Of a stretch of 64,000 bases of DNA, positions 18,583-27,693 are shown one piece after another (the stretch's first letter is position 1; every line of letters starts with the position of its first letter). Both the position numbers and the translations under genes were made by a program. This DNA is from Gordonia sp. SID5947. Lineage in GTDB: Bacteria > Actinomycetota > Actinomycetes > Mycobacteriales > Mycobacteriaceae. The notes beneath the pieces were generated by a model. It was not told where the DNA came from. It worked only from the letters and a program-made list of their open reading frames with translations, and searched no databases. The DNA lies in assembly GCF_009862785.1 (NCBI RefSeq), contig NZ_WWHU01000001.1:1798001-1862000 (forward strand), given 5' to 3'.

Positions 18583-20006
18583 GTGCGCGAAATCAGCAAG
18601 TTCTACATCGACGGTCAGTGGGTGGAGCCCACAGAGCTCAATCTGATCGACGTGATCAACCCGGCAACCGAGAAGGCCGCGGGCCATGTGGCACTCGGCA
18701 CAGCCGCTGACGTGGACACCGCGGTGAAAGCGGCGCGCAAGGCGTTCGCCACCTGGAGCCAGACCAGCGTCGACGAGCGCGTACAGATCCTCAACGCCGT
18801 GGTCGCGGAATACCAGAAGCGGATGGGGGACCTCGCCGCCGCGGTGACCGAGGAGATGGGCGCCCCGAACGGGTTGGCCAACAACGTCCAGGTTCCCATC
18901 GGACTCGCCCACCTGATGACCGCCGCCGCTCAGCTGCCCACCTTCAGCTTCTCCGAGGATCGCGGGTCGTCGCGGATCGTCAAGGAGCCGATCGGCGTCT
19001 GCGGTTTCATCACGCCGTGGAACTGGCCGCTGAATCAGGTCATGGTCAAGGTTGCGCCGGCGCTCGCGACCGGTTGCACCATGGTGCTCAAGCCGTCCGA
19101 GGTGGCCCCGTTCAGCGCCGCCATCGTGGCCGAGATCTTCGATGCCGCAGGCGTTCCCGCCGGTGTCTTCAATCTCGTCAACGGCGACGGACCGGGCGTC
19201 GGCGCGGCCCTCGCGTCGCATCCTGACATCGACATGGTGTCGTTCACCGGCAGCACCCGCGCCGGCATCGAGGTCGCCAAGAACGCCGCACCGACCGTGA
19301 AGCGAGTCGCCCAGGAACTCGGGGCAAGAGCCCCAACATCATCCTCGACGACGAGGACTTCGCCACCAATGTGGGCGGCGGCGTGGCTGCGATGATGATG
19401 AACTCCGGGCAGTCGTGTAACGCGCCGACCCGCATGCTGGTCCCCAAGGCACGGATGGCCGAGGCCGCCGAGGCCGCGAAGTCGGTCCTGCCGTCCCTGA
19501 CCGTCGGTGATCCGAGCACCGACGTCCGTATGGGGCCCGTGGTGTCGGAGCCGCAGTTCGAGAAGGTCCAGGGACTCATCGAGCGAGGTATCGAAGAGGG
19601 CGCCAACGTGGTGTTCGGTGGGCCGGGACGTCCGGACGAGCTGCCGACGGGGTACTACGTCCGGCCGACCGTGTTCTCCGACGTCACCAACGACATGGAC
19701 ATCGCGCGCACCGAGATCTTCGGCCCGGTGCTGGTCATGATCGGTTACGACTCGATCGACAACGCCATCGAGATCGCCAACGACACCGAATACGGTCTCG
19801 CGGGCTATGTCTCGGGCAAGGATGTCGACGAGGTCCGCAAGGTCGGTTCGCGCATCCGCGCAGGGTCGATCTCGCTCAACGGCGCGCAGCTCGATCCGTC
19901 GGCACCGTTCGGCGGATACAAGCAAAGCGGCAACGGCCGTGAGTGGGGCGACTACGCGTTCGACGAGTTCCTGGAGGTCAAGTCGATCCTGGGCTATGAC
20001 GCCTGA
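18583..20006 (+). pseudogene. Aldehyde dehydrogenase, one-base frameshift
   Basis: An NAD(P)-dependent aldehyde dehydrogenase in two frames. The first part (GTG 18583, with GGAGG upstream) covers the N-terminus, the cofactor segment GFITPWNWPLNQ, SFTGSTRAG and the catalytic glutamate in AQELG. The second frame, from about 19325, holds the nucleophile in NSGQSCNAPTR, EIFGPV and the C-terminal FGGYKQSGNGREWG. Adding one G to the run at 19321-19324 restores ELGGKSPN and gives 474 residues, the normal length. All catalytic residues are intact, so this is probably a sequencing error and the gene functional. The substrate is unknown; it is convergent with a carotenoid oxygenase. Confidence 0.85.
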
Positions 20007-20032
20007 GCAAAGCGTCCACCCGTGATCCCATC

Positions 20033-20136
20033 GCCGGTCGAGTAGCGGCGAACGGAGCGAGCGCGTATCGAGACCACTTGGCGACACAAGGGATCTCGAT
20101 ACGGCGCCTCGCCCCGCTCGGTGCCTACTCGATCGG
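20033..20136. repeat. Long imperfect inverted repeat of a dispersed family, likely terminator
   Basis: The left arm (about 20035-20075, starting cggtcgagtagcgg) is complementary with gaps to the right arm (about 20090-20136, gatctcgatacggcgcctcg onward). The apex contains CTTG-gcgaca-CAAG. The right arm closely resembles the sequence at 43951-44000 inside ppx, so both belong to one repeat family. It fills the gap between two convergent genes and could fold into a roughly 100-base hairpin that ends transcription from both sides. Confidence 0.75.
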
Positions 20137-20157
20137 CGAGCACCACCACCGCAGGGA

Positions 20158-21660
20158 CTACCCGATCGGCGGAACGGCTTCGACCGGCTCGCCGGCCGGT
20201 AGCCACGCCCCGTGCAGGCCCGCCGGGACCCGAATCGGCATACGGACGGTCGCCAGTGGTCCGGCGGCCGGATCCTCGGCGGCGAGCACGTAGAACGACG
20301 ACGTCAAGTCGTCCGGATCGGTGCCGAACGCACCCCAGTAGTCGTGCCGTTCCCCCGGCATGTAGATCGGCTCGCCAATGGCAACGCCTGGGCGCCAACA
20401 GGTTTCGGTTCCGGCCTGCAGATCATGGAACCACAGGCTGTCGCGATCCCCGGTGTCGCCGCCGCTCCTGCCGACGGTTGCGACCCGTGAATGCGGCAGC
20501 GTGAGCCGGCGGTCGTCCACCCGTGGGAACTCCACATCGACGCTCTCGCCCAGAACCGTGCGCGTGATGGTGCCCCGCGCCGGATCGAGAATCGCCCGCA
20601 CGAGCGTCGACGACGCCGCCCGCGGCATATCCGCAAACGCCCCGGGATACGTCCATTCCACGTAATCGACGGTCACCGTGTCACCTCCCGACGCTTGATC
20701 GCCATCGGTGTCGAAGGCATTGGCGAAGTGCCACACCCACATCGGTTCGGAGTCGACCCAGCGGATCGAGCCACCGTCGCGCGGTATCAGCGCGATGCGG
20801 GTGCCCGACTCAGGATGCCACTGCAACAGCGACCCTCCGTTCAGCATCGCGCCGACGTCGAAGACGAGCGGACACAGGAACAGCACGATGTAGCGCGTGG
20901 TCAAGGCCATGTCATGGATCATCAGCGGCCGGTCGACACCCTCCACGGGGGTGGGAGGCCGGCGGGTTGTCCCGTCCGGCCCGATCACCGCCCAGGTGAG
21001 ATAGGGCGCCTCGAGGAGGTAGTTGAAGAGCACCAGCTCCCCCGTCGACGGATCGATCTTCGGGTGGGCGGTACTCCCGACCGCCATGGCGCCATCGCAA
21101 CTGTCGCGGCCGATCGTGCCGAGCCCGGCCGGATCGAGGCGATACGGTTGGTCGGACTCTGCCATCGCGAGCAGCCGCCCGGCGTGCTGCACGATGTTGA
21201 TGTCCGGCAGTTGCCGAAATGTCCCGGCGAGGTCGGGACCGACCTCGTCGGCCGATGGCGTGTATCCATCGGTGAGGCCCGACCAGATCGCGTGGCCGGC
21301 CCTCTCTTCGGCCAGCACCATCGGTGTCCGGACGAACCGGTTCCGATAGTGCGCAGCGCCGTCGGCGATCTCGAGTCGATGCACCATCGCGTCTCCGTCG
21401 AGCGGATAGACATACGAGCCGATCGGATCGAATCGCGGGTTGGGCCCGTTCCGCAGATAGGTGCCGTGCAGGTCGTCGGGGATCTCCCCGTCGACCTCGA
21501 GATCGTTGATGTCAACCTCCTCGCGTTGCGGCGCAAACACGCCCGAGAGGTGGGCGTGATGTGCCATGTCGACGGGTGCGGGCCGGGCGGGGTCGGTGAC
21601 GTGGTTGACATGCGGATCGCCTCTCGGAAAGTTCGACGCGGGAGCGCCCGTCCCGCGCAT
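20158..21660 (-). CDS. Carotenoid oxygenase family protein
   Basis: A non-haem iron enzyme of about 500 residues of the carotenoid cleavage/lignostilbene dioxygenase family, which split a double bond to give two aldehydes. NGPNPRFDPIGSYVYPLDGDAMVH is the conserved N-terminal block. Four histidines placed as iron ligands are visible in GSTAHPKIDP, LMIHDMALT, WVWHFANAFD and GLHGAWLP. No signal peptide is present. The start is uncertain: ATG 21660 gives 500 residues, ATG 21567 removes a poorly conserved tail of 31, and neither has a clear ribosome site. It converges on an aldehyde dehydrogenase, which could oxidise its products, but they are not co-transcribed. Confidence 0.88.
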   Translation of the reverse strand: MRGTGAPASNFPRGDPHVNHVTDPARPAPVDMAHHAHLSGVFAPQREEVDINDLEVDGEIPDDLHGTYLRNGPNPRFDPIGSYVYPLDGDAMVHRLEIADGAAHYRNRFVRTPMVLAEERAGHAIWSGLTDGYTPSADEVGPDLAGTFRQLPDINIVQHAGRLLAMAESDQPYRLDPAGLGTIGRDSCDGAMAVGSTAHPKIDPSTGELVLFNYLLEAPYLTWAVIGPDGTTRRPPTPVEGVDRPLMIHDMALTTRYIVLFLCPLVFDVGAMLNGGSLLQWHPESGTRIALIPRDGGSIRWVDSEPMWVWHFANAFDTDGDQASGGDTVTVDYVEWTYPGAFADMPRAASSTLVRAILDPARGTITRTVLGESVDVEFPRVDDRRLTLPHSRVATVGRSGGDTGDRDSLWFHDLQAGTETCWRPGVAIGEPIYMPGERHDYWGAFGTDPDDLTSSFYVLAAEDPAAGPLATVRMPIRVPAGLHGAWLPAGEPVEAVPPIG

Positions 21661-21744
21661 TCACCAAGAATGCGCCCTTCCGCACGTGGGCACATCGGTT
21701 ATTCGACGGAATGCATTGACGGCATCTCGGTGGATCGACGGGCG

Positions 21745-22944
21745 TCAGCAGCCTCCGGTCGGCCGTCCGGCGAATCGTTCGTTCAGGAAAGCCGCGGCGT
21801 CACGCTCGAACGGAATGAACGCGGTGCTGTGGGAATCGCCCCGGTAGAGGTGAAACCGTGTCGGAACGTTGCGCGCGCAGTACCGACGGGCGAGTCCGGC
21901 GACGTCGGCGGCCACCATCACCCCGTCGCCGATCGAGTCCTTCTTCCCCACCCCGAGCATCATCGGCACCACCGGTGTACCGGCCGAGCCCATCACGTTG
22001 CGCGCGATGGCCGCCCGGACGGAGGGAACCTGCAAGAAGCCGCGGTACGGCGCGCGGACCATCTGCGCATCGGTGAGACCCGGGTAATCGCCGGCGAAGT
22101 CGATGATGCACTCATCCCGAACGGTGCCCACGAGGCGGTGGCCGTACGGCGACAGAAACGACGCGAGATCCAGATCGTAGGCACGCCCATACGCGACGAC
22201 GAGTGCCGGCATCACACCCGCCCAGTCCTTGCTGCCGCTGATGTATGGAAGATTATGGGCGAGGTCAACCGGTACGCCGCCGGCCGCCGCGCCGACGAGC
22301 GCCAGTTCAGGGGCGTAGCTCGGCGCGAGTTCGGCTCCGAACCCGGTGGGTACCGACCCACCCGAGTATCCGACCATCCCGACCGGCGTGGACGCCGGCA
22401 ACCCCAGCACCGACTCTGCCGCTCGGATCCCGTCCAGGGCCAGATGGCCCGATTGCCGACCGATCGTCCATTCCTGTTGTTGCCCTTCATAATCCGGGAC
22501 GGCGACGGTATATCCGGCGGCCAGGTAGCCACCGATGGCCACCTCCTCGAACTGCCCAGCGCGGCTCGGCTTGTTGCCCTGCAACGTGTAGGAGGGATCG
22601 CACTGTGGTCCCAGCGCGTCATAGGCCATGTGGAACGAGACGATCCGACCATTGGCCGTGGCTGGTCGCAGCACGGTGGTGACGCCTGCGATGGGCGCTC
22701 CGGCGTCGTCGTTGCTGCGGTAGAGCACCTGCGTCGACGACACCGGAACGGTCACGCCGGACGCGACGAACGCCACCGGTCGGGTCCGCAGCACAGCGCC
22801 AGGACTGAGTGCCGGCAGATCCGCGCCGGGCCGATAGAACGGGTCCGCGGAGGGCAGCGGTGTCGCCTGCGCCGGAACCGGCACGGTGAGGAGTCCGAGA
22901 CAGACGAGTGCGGCGGAGCCGAACACCAGCAACCATCGTGTCAT
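21745..22944 (-). CDS. Secreted lipase (LIP family)
   Basis: A 399-residue exported lipase/esterase of the secretory LIP family (Candida lipase A-like), common in mycolic-acid bacteria. ATG 22944 has GGAG 7 bases upstream. Residues 1-27 form a Sec signal (MTRWLLVFGSAALVCLGLL, then a PAQA cleavage region). The nucleophile is in GYSGGSVPTGF and the histidine probably in GDSHSTAFIPF near the end. VPDYEGQQQEW is a family segment. It likely releases fatty acids or sterol esters outside the cell. It is divergent from the mycolyltransferase-like gene at 23202. Confidence 0.87.
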   Translation of the reverse strand: MTRWLLVFGSAALVCLGLLTVPVPAQATPLPSADPFYRPGADLPALSPGAVLRTRPVAFVASGVTVPVSSTQVLYRSNDDAGAPIAGVTTVLRPATANGRIVSFHMAYDALGPQCDPSYTLQGNKPSRAGQFEEVAIGGYLAAGYTVAVPDYEGQQQEWTIGRQSGHLALDGIRAAESVLGLPASTPVGMVGYSGGSVPTGFGAELAPSYAPELALVGAAAGGVPVDLAHNLPYISGSKDWAGVMPALVVAYGRAYDLDLASFLSPYGHRLVGTVRDECIIDFAGDYPGLTDAQMVRAPYRGFLQVPSVRAAIARNVMGSAGTPVVPMMLGVGKKDSIGDGVMVAADVAGLARRYCARNVPTRFHLYRGDSHSTAFIPFERDAAAFLNERFAGRPTGGC

Positions 22945-23135
22945 CGCGATCTCCGATCGGGCGTGCGGCTCCTCCGCACCGAACATGCCACAGACGGATC
23001 GTCGGCGCGGGCCAAATCGTCGTGAGGACGCACCCGGCGAGTCGCGATCCTCGCACCTCACAGCAATTTCACAGCGACACCCACCGAGACGAACTCGTGT
23101 AACGCCCGCCCGCCACGCAACGACAGATCAGTCAT

Positions 23136-23165
23136 CACGGAAGTCCTCCGCGACGGAGGTCCGTG
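23136..23165 (+). promoter_or_regulatory. Hairpin in the leader of the mycolyltransferase-like gene
   Basis: CACGGA (23136-23141) pairs with TCCGTG (23160-23165), and inside it CCTCCG (23145-23150) pairs with CGGAGG (23154-23159) around a 3-base loop. The inner stem could expose or hide a GGAGG sequence, but the true ribosome site AGGAG at 23192 lies further down. Its function is unknown. Confidence 0.35.
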
Positions 23166-23201
23166 CGTCGGGGGACATCGCTTTCATCTGTCAGGAGTCT
23201 C

Positions 23202-24728
23202 ATGCCCATCCCTCCGGAATCCATGGATCCGAATCTGGTCGCCGAAGGGTGGCAGGTCTCGCCCAATGAGGTACCCAGCTCGACGACTGCCGCACGTCCC
23301 CGCCGCAGCGGACGTCGCCGTCTCGCAGGCGTCGCCGTGATCGTCGCCCTCAGCCTCGGCCTCTTCGGCATCAGTTCGCTGATCTCCGGCGGCAACGAGG
23401 CGTCCGCGCTCACCGGGCACCCCGAGGTCCTTCGCGAGGGTTGCACCTGGGACAAGTCCGGCAACTTCGTCCAGAACTGCAAGGTGTGGTCGGCGTCCCA
23501 GAACAAGTTCGTGATCGTGCAGATCCGGGCGTCGAGCGGCAGCGACAACGGCGTCTACCTGCTCGATGGCATGCGCGCGAGCGAGGAACGATCAGCCTGG
23601 ACCACCGATGTGCAGGCGGCGAAGGTCTACGACGCCGCGAGCGACACCACCTTGGTGATGCCGGTCGGTGGCGCGTCGTCGTTCTACACGGACTGGGATG
23701 CGGGCGCCGGTGACAAGAACACCACCATCAAGGAAGAGACCTTCCTGACCGAGGAGCTTCCCGACTACCTGGCCGAGAACTTCGGCGTCAGCAAGAGCAA
23801 CAACGCGATCGTCGGCCTGTCGATGTCGGGTGGTCCGGCGGTCACGCTCGCCGAGCGTCATCCCGAGCAGTTCAAGGTCGTGCAGGCGATGTCGGGGTAC
23901 TACCAGACCGACAACCCGCTCGGCGCGCTCGGCGTGTTCGGTTCCCAGACGTTGGTGTCGAACTACACCAACGGCATCGTCAACATGTGGGGACAGCCGG
24001 GCAGCCAGCGATGGACCGACAACGATCCGTCGAAGAACGTGGACAAGCTCAAGGAGAACGGTCAGACCTTGATCATTTCCTCGGGCAACGGTTTCCTCAC
24101 CGCGAGTGAGATGGCGAAGCTGTCGCAGCAGGACCAGATCAGTGCCATGGCACTGGAGATCCTGTCGGCCGTCTCGACCGTGTTGATGCAGCTGCAAGCT
24201 GCACAGACCGGGGCATCGGTCATCTCTCTCCCCAACTACGGTGGGCACACCTGGGAGAACTGGGGCCGTGGACTCGCCGACGGCAAGGACCATGTCCTCG
24301 AGGCCTTGCGCAGCACGCCGCCGGTCACCGAGAAGGTTCAGCTCGTCAGCGCTTCGGGAAGCCCCGACCCCGATGGGGCGGCCAAGGCCACCCAGGCGGC
24401 CATGGTCGCTGCGAAGGCGTCACCGGCTCTGACACCCGAGGTTCTGGCCGCCACGACCGAGGCCACGGCGTCGTCGAGTTCGGCCGCATCGTCGAGCGCC
24501 ACTGCCACATCAGGTTCCTCGCAGGCATCGACGACGCCCAGCGACGCATCGGACCCGACGGCCGCTCCGGGCGGCAGCACCGACGTCGGGACGACGGTCC
24601 CCGCACCGCCTGCTGACACCGCCGACACCGGAGGGTCCGAGGCCCCGGATTCTCAGCGGCCGGCAGCCCCGCAGGAGTCGGTCACTTCCTCGACGCCGGC
24701 GCCGCCGGCCACGACCCCGGCGTCATGA
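23202..24728 (+). CDS. Mycolyltransferase-like (antigen 85 type) esterase with Ser/Thr/Pro-rich tail
   Basis: A 508-residue exported esterase of the PF00756 family that includes antigen 85 mycolyltransferases, which attach mycolic acids to trehalose and arabinogalactan. ATG 23202 has AGGAG 5 bases upstream. A cytoplasmic stretch with RRSGRRR precedes one membrane segment (LAGVAVIVALSLGLFGISSL). The nucleophile is in GLSMSGG and the histidine in NYGGHTWENW. VYLLDGMRASEERSAWTTD is typical of the family. The last 130 or so residues are low-complexity Ser, Thr, Ala and Pro and may span or be glycosylated in the cell wall. It may be anchored rather than released. Confidence 0.87.
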   Translation: MPIPPESMDPNLVAEGWQVSPNEVPSSTTAARPRRSGRRRLAGVAVIVALSLGLFGISSLISGGNEASALTGHPEVLREGCTWDKSGNFVQNCKVWSASQNKFVIVQIRASSGSDNGVYLLDGMRASEERSAWTTDVQAAKVYDAASDTTLVMPVGGASSFYTDWDAGAGDKNTTIKEETFLTEELPDYLAENFGVSKSNNAIVGLSMSGGPAVTLAERHPEQFKVVQAMSGYYQTDNPLGALGVFGSQTLVSNYTNGIVNMWGQPGSQRWTDNDPSKNVDKLKENGQTLIISSGNGFLTASEMAKLSQQDQISAMALEILSAVSTVLMQLQAAQTGASVISLPNYGGHTWENWGRGLADGKDHVLEALRSTPPVTEKVQLVSASGSPDPDGAAKATQAAMVAAKASPALTPEVLAATTEATASSSSAASSSATATSGSSQASTTPSDASDPTAAPGGSTDVGTTVPAPPADTADTGGSEAPDSQRPAAPQESVTSSTPAPPATTPAS

Positions 24729-24776
24729 CGACCGCTCACTGAGACCGCCCACGAGGTGGTCCGTGTCGGCCACGAA

Positions 24777-25625
24777 TCAGGTGGTCTCGGGCGTGTGATC
24801 GGCCAACCAGCCGACCACGTCCGAGATCACCTGATCGCGTTCGGGCTCGTTGAAGATCTCGTGATACAGGCCGTCGTAGATCGTCAGCGTCTTGTCCTCC
24901 GATGCTGCGAGCCGGTCGACCATCTCGCTGCCCGCCGGACTCGTCAGAGCGTCGGCCCCGCCATGCAACACGAGCAGCGGGATGTGCAGTCCGGGCAACC
25001 GGCGAGGGAACGACTGCATGGTTGCCAGCATCGCGCTGCCGAGGCGGGCCGGAATCTTGCCGCGAGTCACCAGCGGATCCGTGTCGTAGGTGGCAACCAC
25101 CTGCGGGTCGCGCGAGATGCTCGCGGAATCCAGTGCCGTGGTGGGCAGGCCCGGCGCGACCCGGCCGAGTAGCGGCGCCAGCCTGACCGCGACCGGCGAC
25201 AGATCGTCACCCGGGATCACCGCGGCACCCGAGAGCACCAGACCGTCCAATCGGTCCTGGTGGTCGAGCGCGAAGTCCAAAGCGATGCAGCCGCCCATGC
25301 TGTGCCCGATCAGAAACGTGGGCAGATCGTCGTCGACGATCTGGTCCAGCACCGTACCCAGATCATCGGTGTAGTCAGAGAACTTCTGCACACGAAGACG
25401 TTTGCCGCCCGATCGGCCGTGACCGAGGTGATCGGGCACGGCGACGACGTAGCCCGCGGAGGCAAGCCGCTCGACCACGTGGGCGTAGCGACGGCCGTGT
25501 TCGCCGAGCCCGTGCGCAATCACGACCGTCCCCCGCGGGACACGATCGGGCCGGCTGACGTCGTAGGTGATCGTCTCACCGTGTCGGCCTCGGAACGAAC
25601 GTTCTTCCACTCTCATGTCCACCAT
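24777..25625 (-). CDS. Alpha/beta hydrolase, monoacylglycerol lipase-like
   Basis: A 282-residue cytoplasmic lysophospholipase/monoglyceride lipase, resembling M. tuberculosis Rv0183. The nucleophile is in IGHSMGGCIALDFA, the acid in LLVLHGGADALTSP and the histidine in DGLYHEIFNEP. VIAHGLGEHGRRYAHV is the oxyanion-side HG motif typical of this subfamily. The ATG at 25625 is preferred because GGAG precedes it; ATG 25616 is also in frame. It starts 17 bases after the stop of the small coiled-coil gene on the same strand, so they are probably co-transcribed. Confidence 0.9.
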   Translation of the reverse strand: MVDMRVEERSFRGRHGETITYDVSRPDRVPRGTVVIAHGLGEHGRRYAHVVERLASAGYVVAVPDHLGHGRSGGKRLRVQKFSDYTDDLGTVLDQIVDDDLPTFLIGHSMGGCIALDFALDHQDRLDGLVLSGAAVIPGDDLSPVAVRLAPLLGRVAPGLPTTALDSASISRDPQVVATYDTDPLVTRGKIPARLGSAMLATMQSFPRRLPGLHIPLLVLHGGADALTSPAGSEMVDRLAASEDKTLTIYDGLYHEIFNEPERDQVISDVVGWLADHTPETT

Positions 25626-25642
25626 TGTGGCTCCGTCACCGT

Positions 25643-26050
25643 TCAGCGGAGAAGGCCGAGCCGGGCGGCCACACCGCGCCCTGCCGATTCCAGTGCGCCG
25701 AGCGGACGCAACGCCGCCTCGCCGATCCCGACCAGGATCTCCACCCGGCTCACCACCCGCTCGAGCCGATCGACCACGTCCCCCATCGTGACGACGGTCG
25801 AATCGACCTGATCGAGCGTCCCCGACAGCCGCGACAAGGTGCCGTCGAGGGTGTCGATGGCACCGTCGAGTCCACCGATCGTCTTGTTCATGTCGACGAG
25901 CACGTCGCCGAGGTCCGTCAGGATCGCCTCGACCTGGTCGACCGTCACATCCGCGTTGAGCGCAGCTTGTGCGAGCTTCTTGATGCGCTGCCGTTCGGCA
26001 GGACGCACGCCGTCGCCGGAGCCGCGATTTCCGGTACCAGTCTCTGCCAT
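25643..26050 (-). CDS. Small coiled-coil protein, function unknown
   Basis: A 135-residue protein. After a basic N-terminus (RPAERQRIKKLAQ), residues 35-105 show repeated heptad-like leucine/valine spacing (LVDMNKTIGGLDGAIDTLDG and DVVDRLERVVSRVEILVGIG) typical of a long amphipathic helix or coiled coil. A short glycine/alanine tail ends LGLLR. No signal or membrane segment. Such proteins resemble phasin-like or polyester-granule-associated helices in actinobacteria, but the similarity is only of character. It lies upstream of the lipase gene, so a lipid-droplet role is conceivable but unproven. Confidence 0.7.
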   Translation of the reverse strand: MAETGTGNRGSGDGVRPAERQRIKKLAQAALNADVTVDQVEAILTDLGDVLVDMNKTIGGLDGAIDTLDGTLSRLSGTLDQVDSTVVTMGDVVDRLERVVSRVEILVGIGEAALRPLGALESAGRGVAARLGLLR

Positions 26051-26230
26051 GGCCCGATTATTCATGGTCGACCGCCGCGATCGTGTGATCCGATCAAAGT
26101 TGTCTCGTGCTGCCGGCCTGGAGTACGGGTTGGCCGACGACGACACGCTCTGCCCCGGCGGCGACCGCCGTCTGACGCCGGGCGCCAAGGCATGGGAATA
26201 CGACGCGGCCACGCCCCGTTGAGCACCACA

Positions 26231-26248
26231 TAGCTCAAAATTGAGCTA
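26231..26248 (+). promoter_or_regulatory. Near-perfect palindrome, probable MarR operator
   Basis: TAGCTCAA (26231-26238) and TTGAGCTA (26241-26248) are perfect 8-base arms with a 2-base spacer. The site ends 3 bases before the GAGAGGAG ribosome site of the pirin gene, whose operon partner is a MarR regulator. An 18-base palindrome is the usual size of a MarR-dimer site, so binding would block transcription of the operon. Confidence 0.75.
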
Positions 26249-26264
26249 CCGAGAGGAGCCCGCC

Positions 26265-27236
26265 ATGCCTGCCATCACCGCCGACACCTTGACCCTGCCG
26301 CGGTTGAGCGCTGCCGCGCCCGAGAAGACCGAACGCCCGGTCAAGTCGGTGACCACCGGCCCCCGCGGCTACGAGGGTGAGGGTTTCCCGGTGGTCCGGG
26401 CCTTCGCCGGGGTGTCGAGCGCCGACCTCGACCCGTTCGTGCACATGGACCAGATGGGCGAGGTCGACTACGAGCCGGGTGAGCCGAAGGGCACGTCGTG
26501 GCACCCGCACCGCGGGTTCGAGACAGTCACCTACATGATCGACGGCCGGTTCCAGCACCAGGATTCGACCGGTGGTGGCGGCCTCATCGAGAACGGTGCG
26601 ACGCAATGGATGACTGCGGGAGCCGGCATCCTGCACATCGAGACCCCGCCGGCCGAACTCGTGGATTCCGGCGGCCTGTTCCACGGGATCCAGCTGTGGG
26701 TGAACTTGCCGGCGGTCGACAAGTTCATAACGCCCAAGTACCAGAACCTCGAGGGCGGCCAGGCCGCCCTGCTGACCACCGAAGATGCAGGCGCCCTGAT
26801 CCGCATCATCGCCGGAGAGATCGACGGTCACGCCGGGCCGGGTTCGACCCACACTCCGATCACGTTCGCGCACGCCACCGTCACGCCCGGAGCGAGACTG
26901 TCGATTCCGTGGCGCCCCGACTTCAACGCGCTGGTATACGTCCTGTCCGGGCGCGGCACCGTCGGCCCCGACGCACGACCGGTGCGGCAGGGACAGCTGG
27001 TGGTGTTCGGCAAGGGCGATCGGATCACCGTCAACGCAGACGAAGGCCAGGACTCGAACCGGCCGGCACTCGAACTACTGGTGCTCGGGGGACGACCCAT
27101 CCGCGAGCCGGTGTTCCAGTACGGCCCGTTCGTGATGAACACCAAGCAGCAACTCGTCGAGGCCATCGAGGACTTCGAGGCCGGACGACTCGGCGTCATC
27201 CCACCGGACGCATTGATGCCCCACACCTCCCGGTGA
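26265..27236 (+). CDS. Pirin family protein
   Basis: A 323-residue bicupin protein of the pirin family. Bacterial pirins are iron-binding cupins, some with quercetinase activity, others acting as regulators. The metal site is visible as WHPHRGFETVTYMIDG with a later HIETPP; this is the conserved HxH plus downstream His/Glu set. TAGAGILH matches the family signature. ATG 26265 has GAGGAG 6 bases upstream. The stop overlaps the GTG of the MarR gene (GTGA), so the two are coupled and controlled by the palindrome at 26231. The inducer might be a phenolic or oxidative signal, as for many MarR proteins. Confidence 0.92.
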   Translation: MPAITADTLTLPRLSAAAPEKTERPVKSVTTGPRGYEGEGFPVVRAFAGVSSADLDPFVHMDQMGEVDYEPGEPKGTSWHPHRGFETVTYMIDGRFQHQDSTGGGGLIENGATQWMTAGAGILHIETPPAELVDSGGLFHGIQLWVNLPAVDKFITPKYQNLEGGQAALLTTEDAGALIRIIAGEIDGHAGPGSTHTPITFAHATVTPGARLSIPWRPDFNALVYVLSGRGTVGPDARPVRQGQLVVFGKGDRITVNADEGQDSNRPALELLVLGGRPIREPVFQYGPFVMNTKQQLVEAIEDFEAGRLGVIPPDALMPHTSR

Positions 27237-27691
27237 GCCCCCGACCTTCGGCGAGAGACCCTCGGCTCGACGCCTGGCAGGTCTTCATCGAGACCAGCGC
27301 TCGCCTTCAGACCGTTCTCGACGACGACCTGAAGGCGAGCGCGGGCATGTCTCTCGCCGACTATCAGGTGTTGATGTTGCTGTACGACGCCCCGCGACGA
27401 CGCCTCCGAATGCGCGATCTCTCAGAGCATCTGGTGTTCTCGACGTCGCGGCTGTCGTACCAGATCGACACACTCGTACGCCGCGGCTGGCTCAGCCGCG
27501 AGCGGGCAGACGAGGACCGACGCGGAAGCTACGCGGTACTCACCGCTCGTGGCGTCGAGGTGTTCCGCGCCGCGGCGCACGACCATGCACGATGCGTCCG
27601 AACATTGTTCATCGACGTCCTGTCCGAGACGGACGGCGCCGAGCTACTCGGCATCATGAACCGCCTGTCGCAACACATCGCTCATCGGTGA
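27233..27691 (+). CDS. MarR family transcriptional regulator
   Basis: A 152-residue winged-helix repressor. The recognition region is MRDLSEHLVFSTSRLSYQIDTLVRRG, and the wing is SRERADEDRRGSYAVLTARG, both classic MarR. The GTG start at 27233 overlaps the pirin stop by 4 bases, which decides the start. It likely represses its own operon through the palindrome at 26231-26248. The stop lies 2 bases from the end of the convergent F420 oxidoreductase gene, leaving no room for a separate terminator. Confidence 0.9.
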   Translation: MSPRPSARDPRLDAWQVFIETSARLQTVLDDDLKASAGMSLADYQVLMLLYDAPRRRLRMRDLSEHLVFSTSRLSYQIDTLVRRGWLSRERADEDRRGSYAVLTARGVEVFRAAAHDHARCVRTLFIDVLSETDGAELLGIMNRLSQHIAHR

Positions 27692-27693
27692 GA

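Noticed and set aside
20491..23025. An 844-codon open frame opposite the carotenoid oxygenase and lipase genes
   Set aside because: The composition is that of an antisense frame, and two well-supported genes lie on the other strand.
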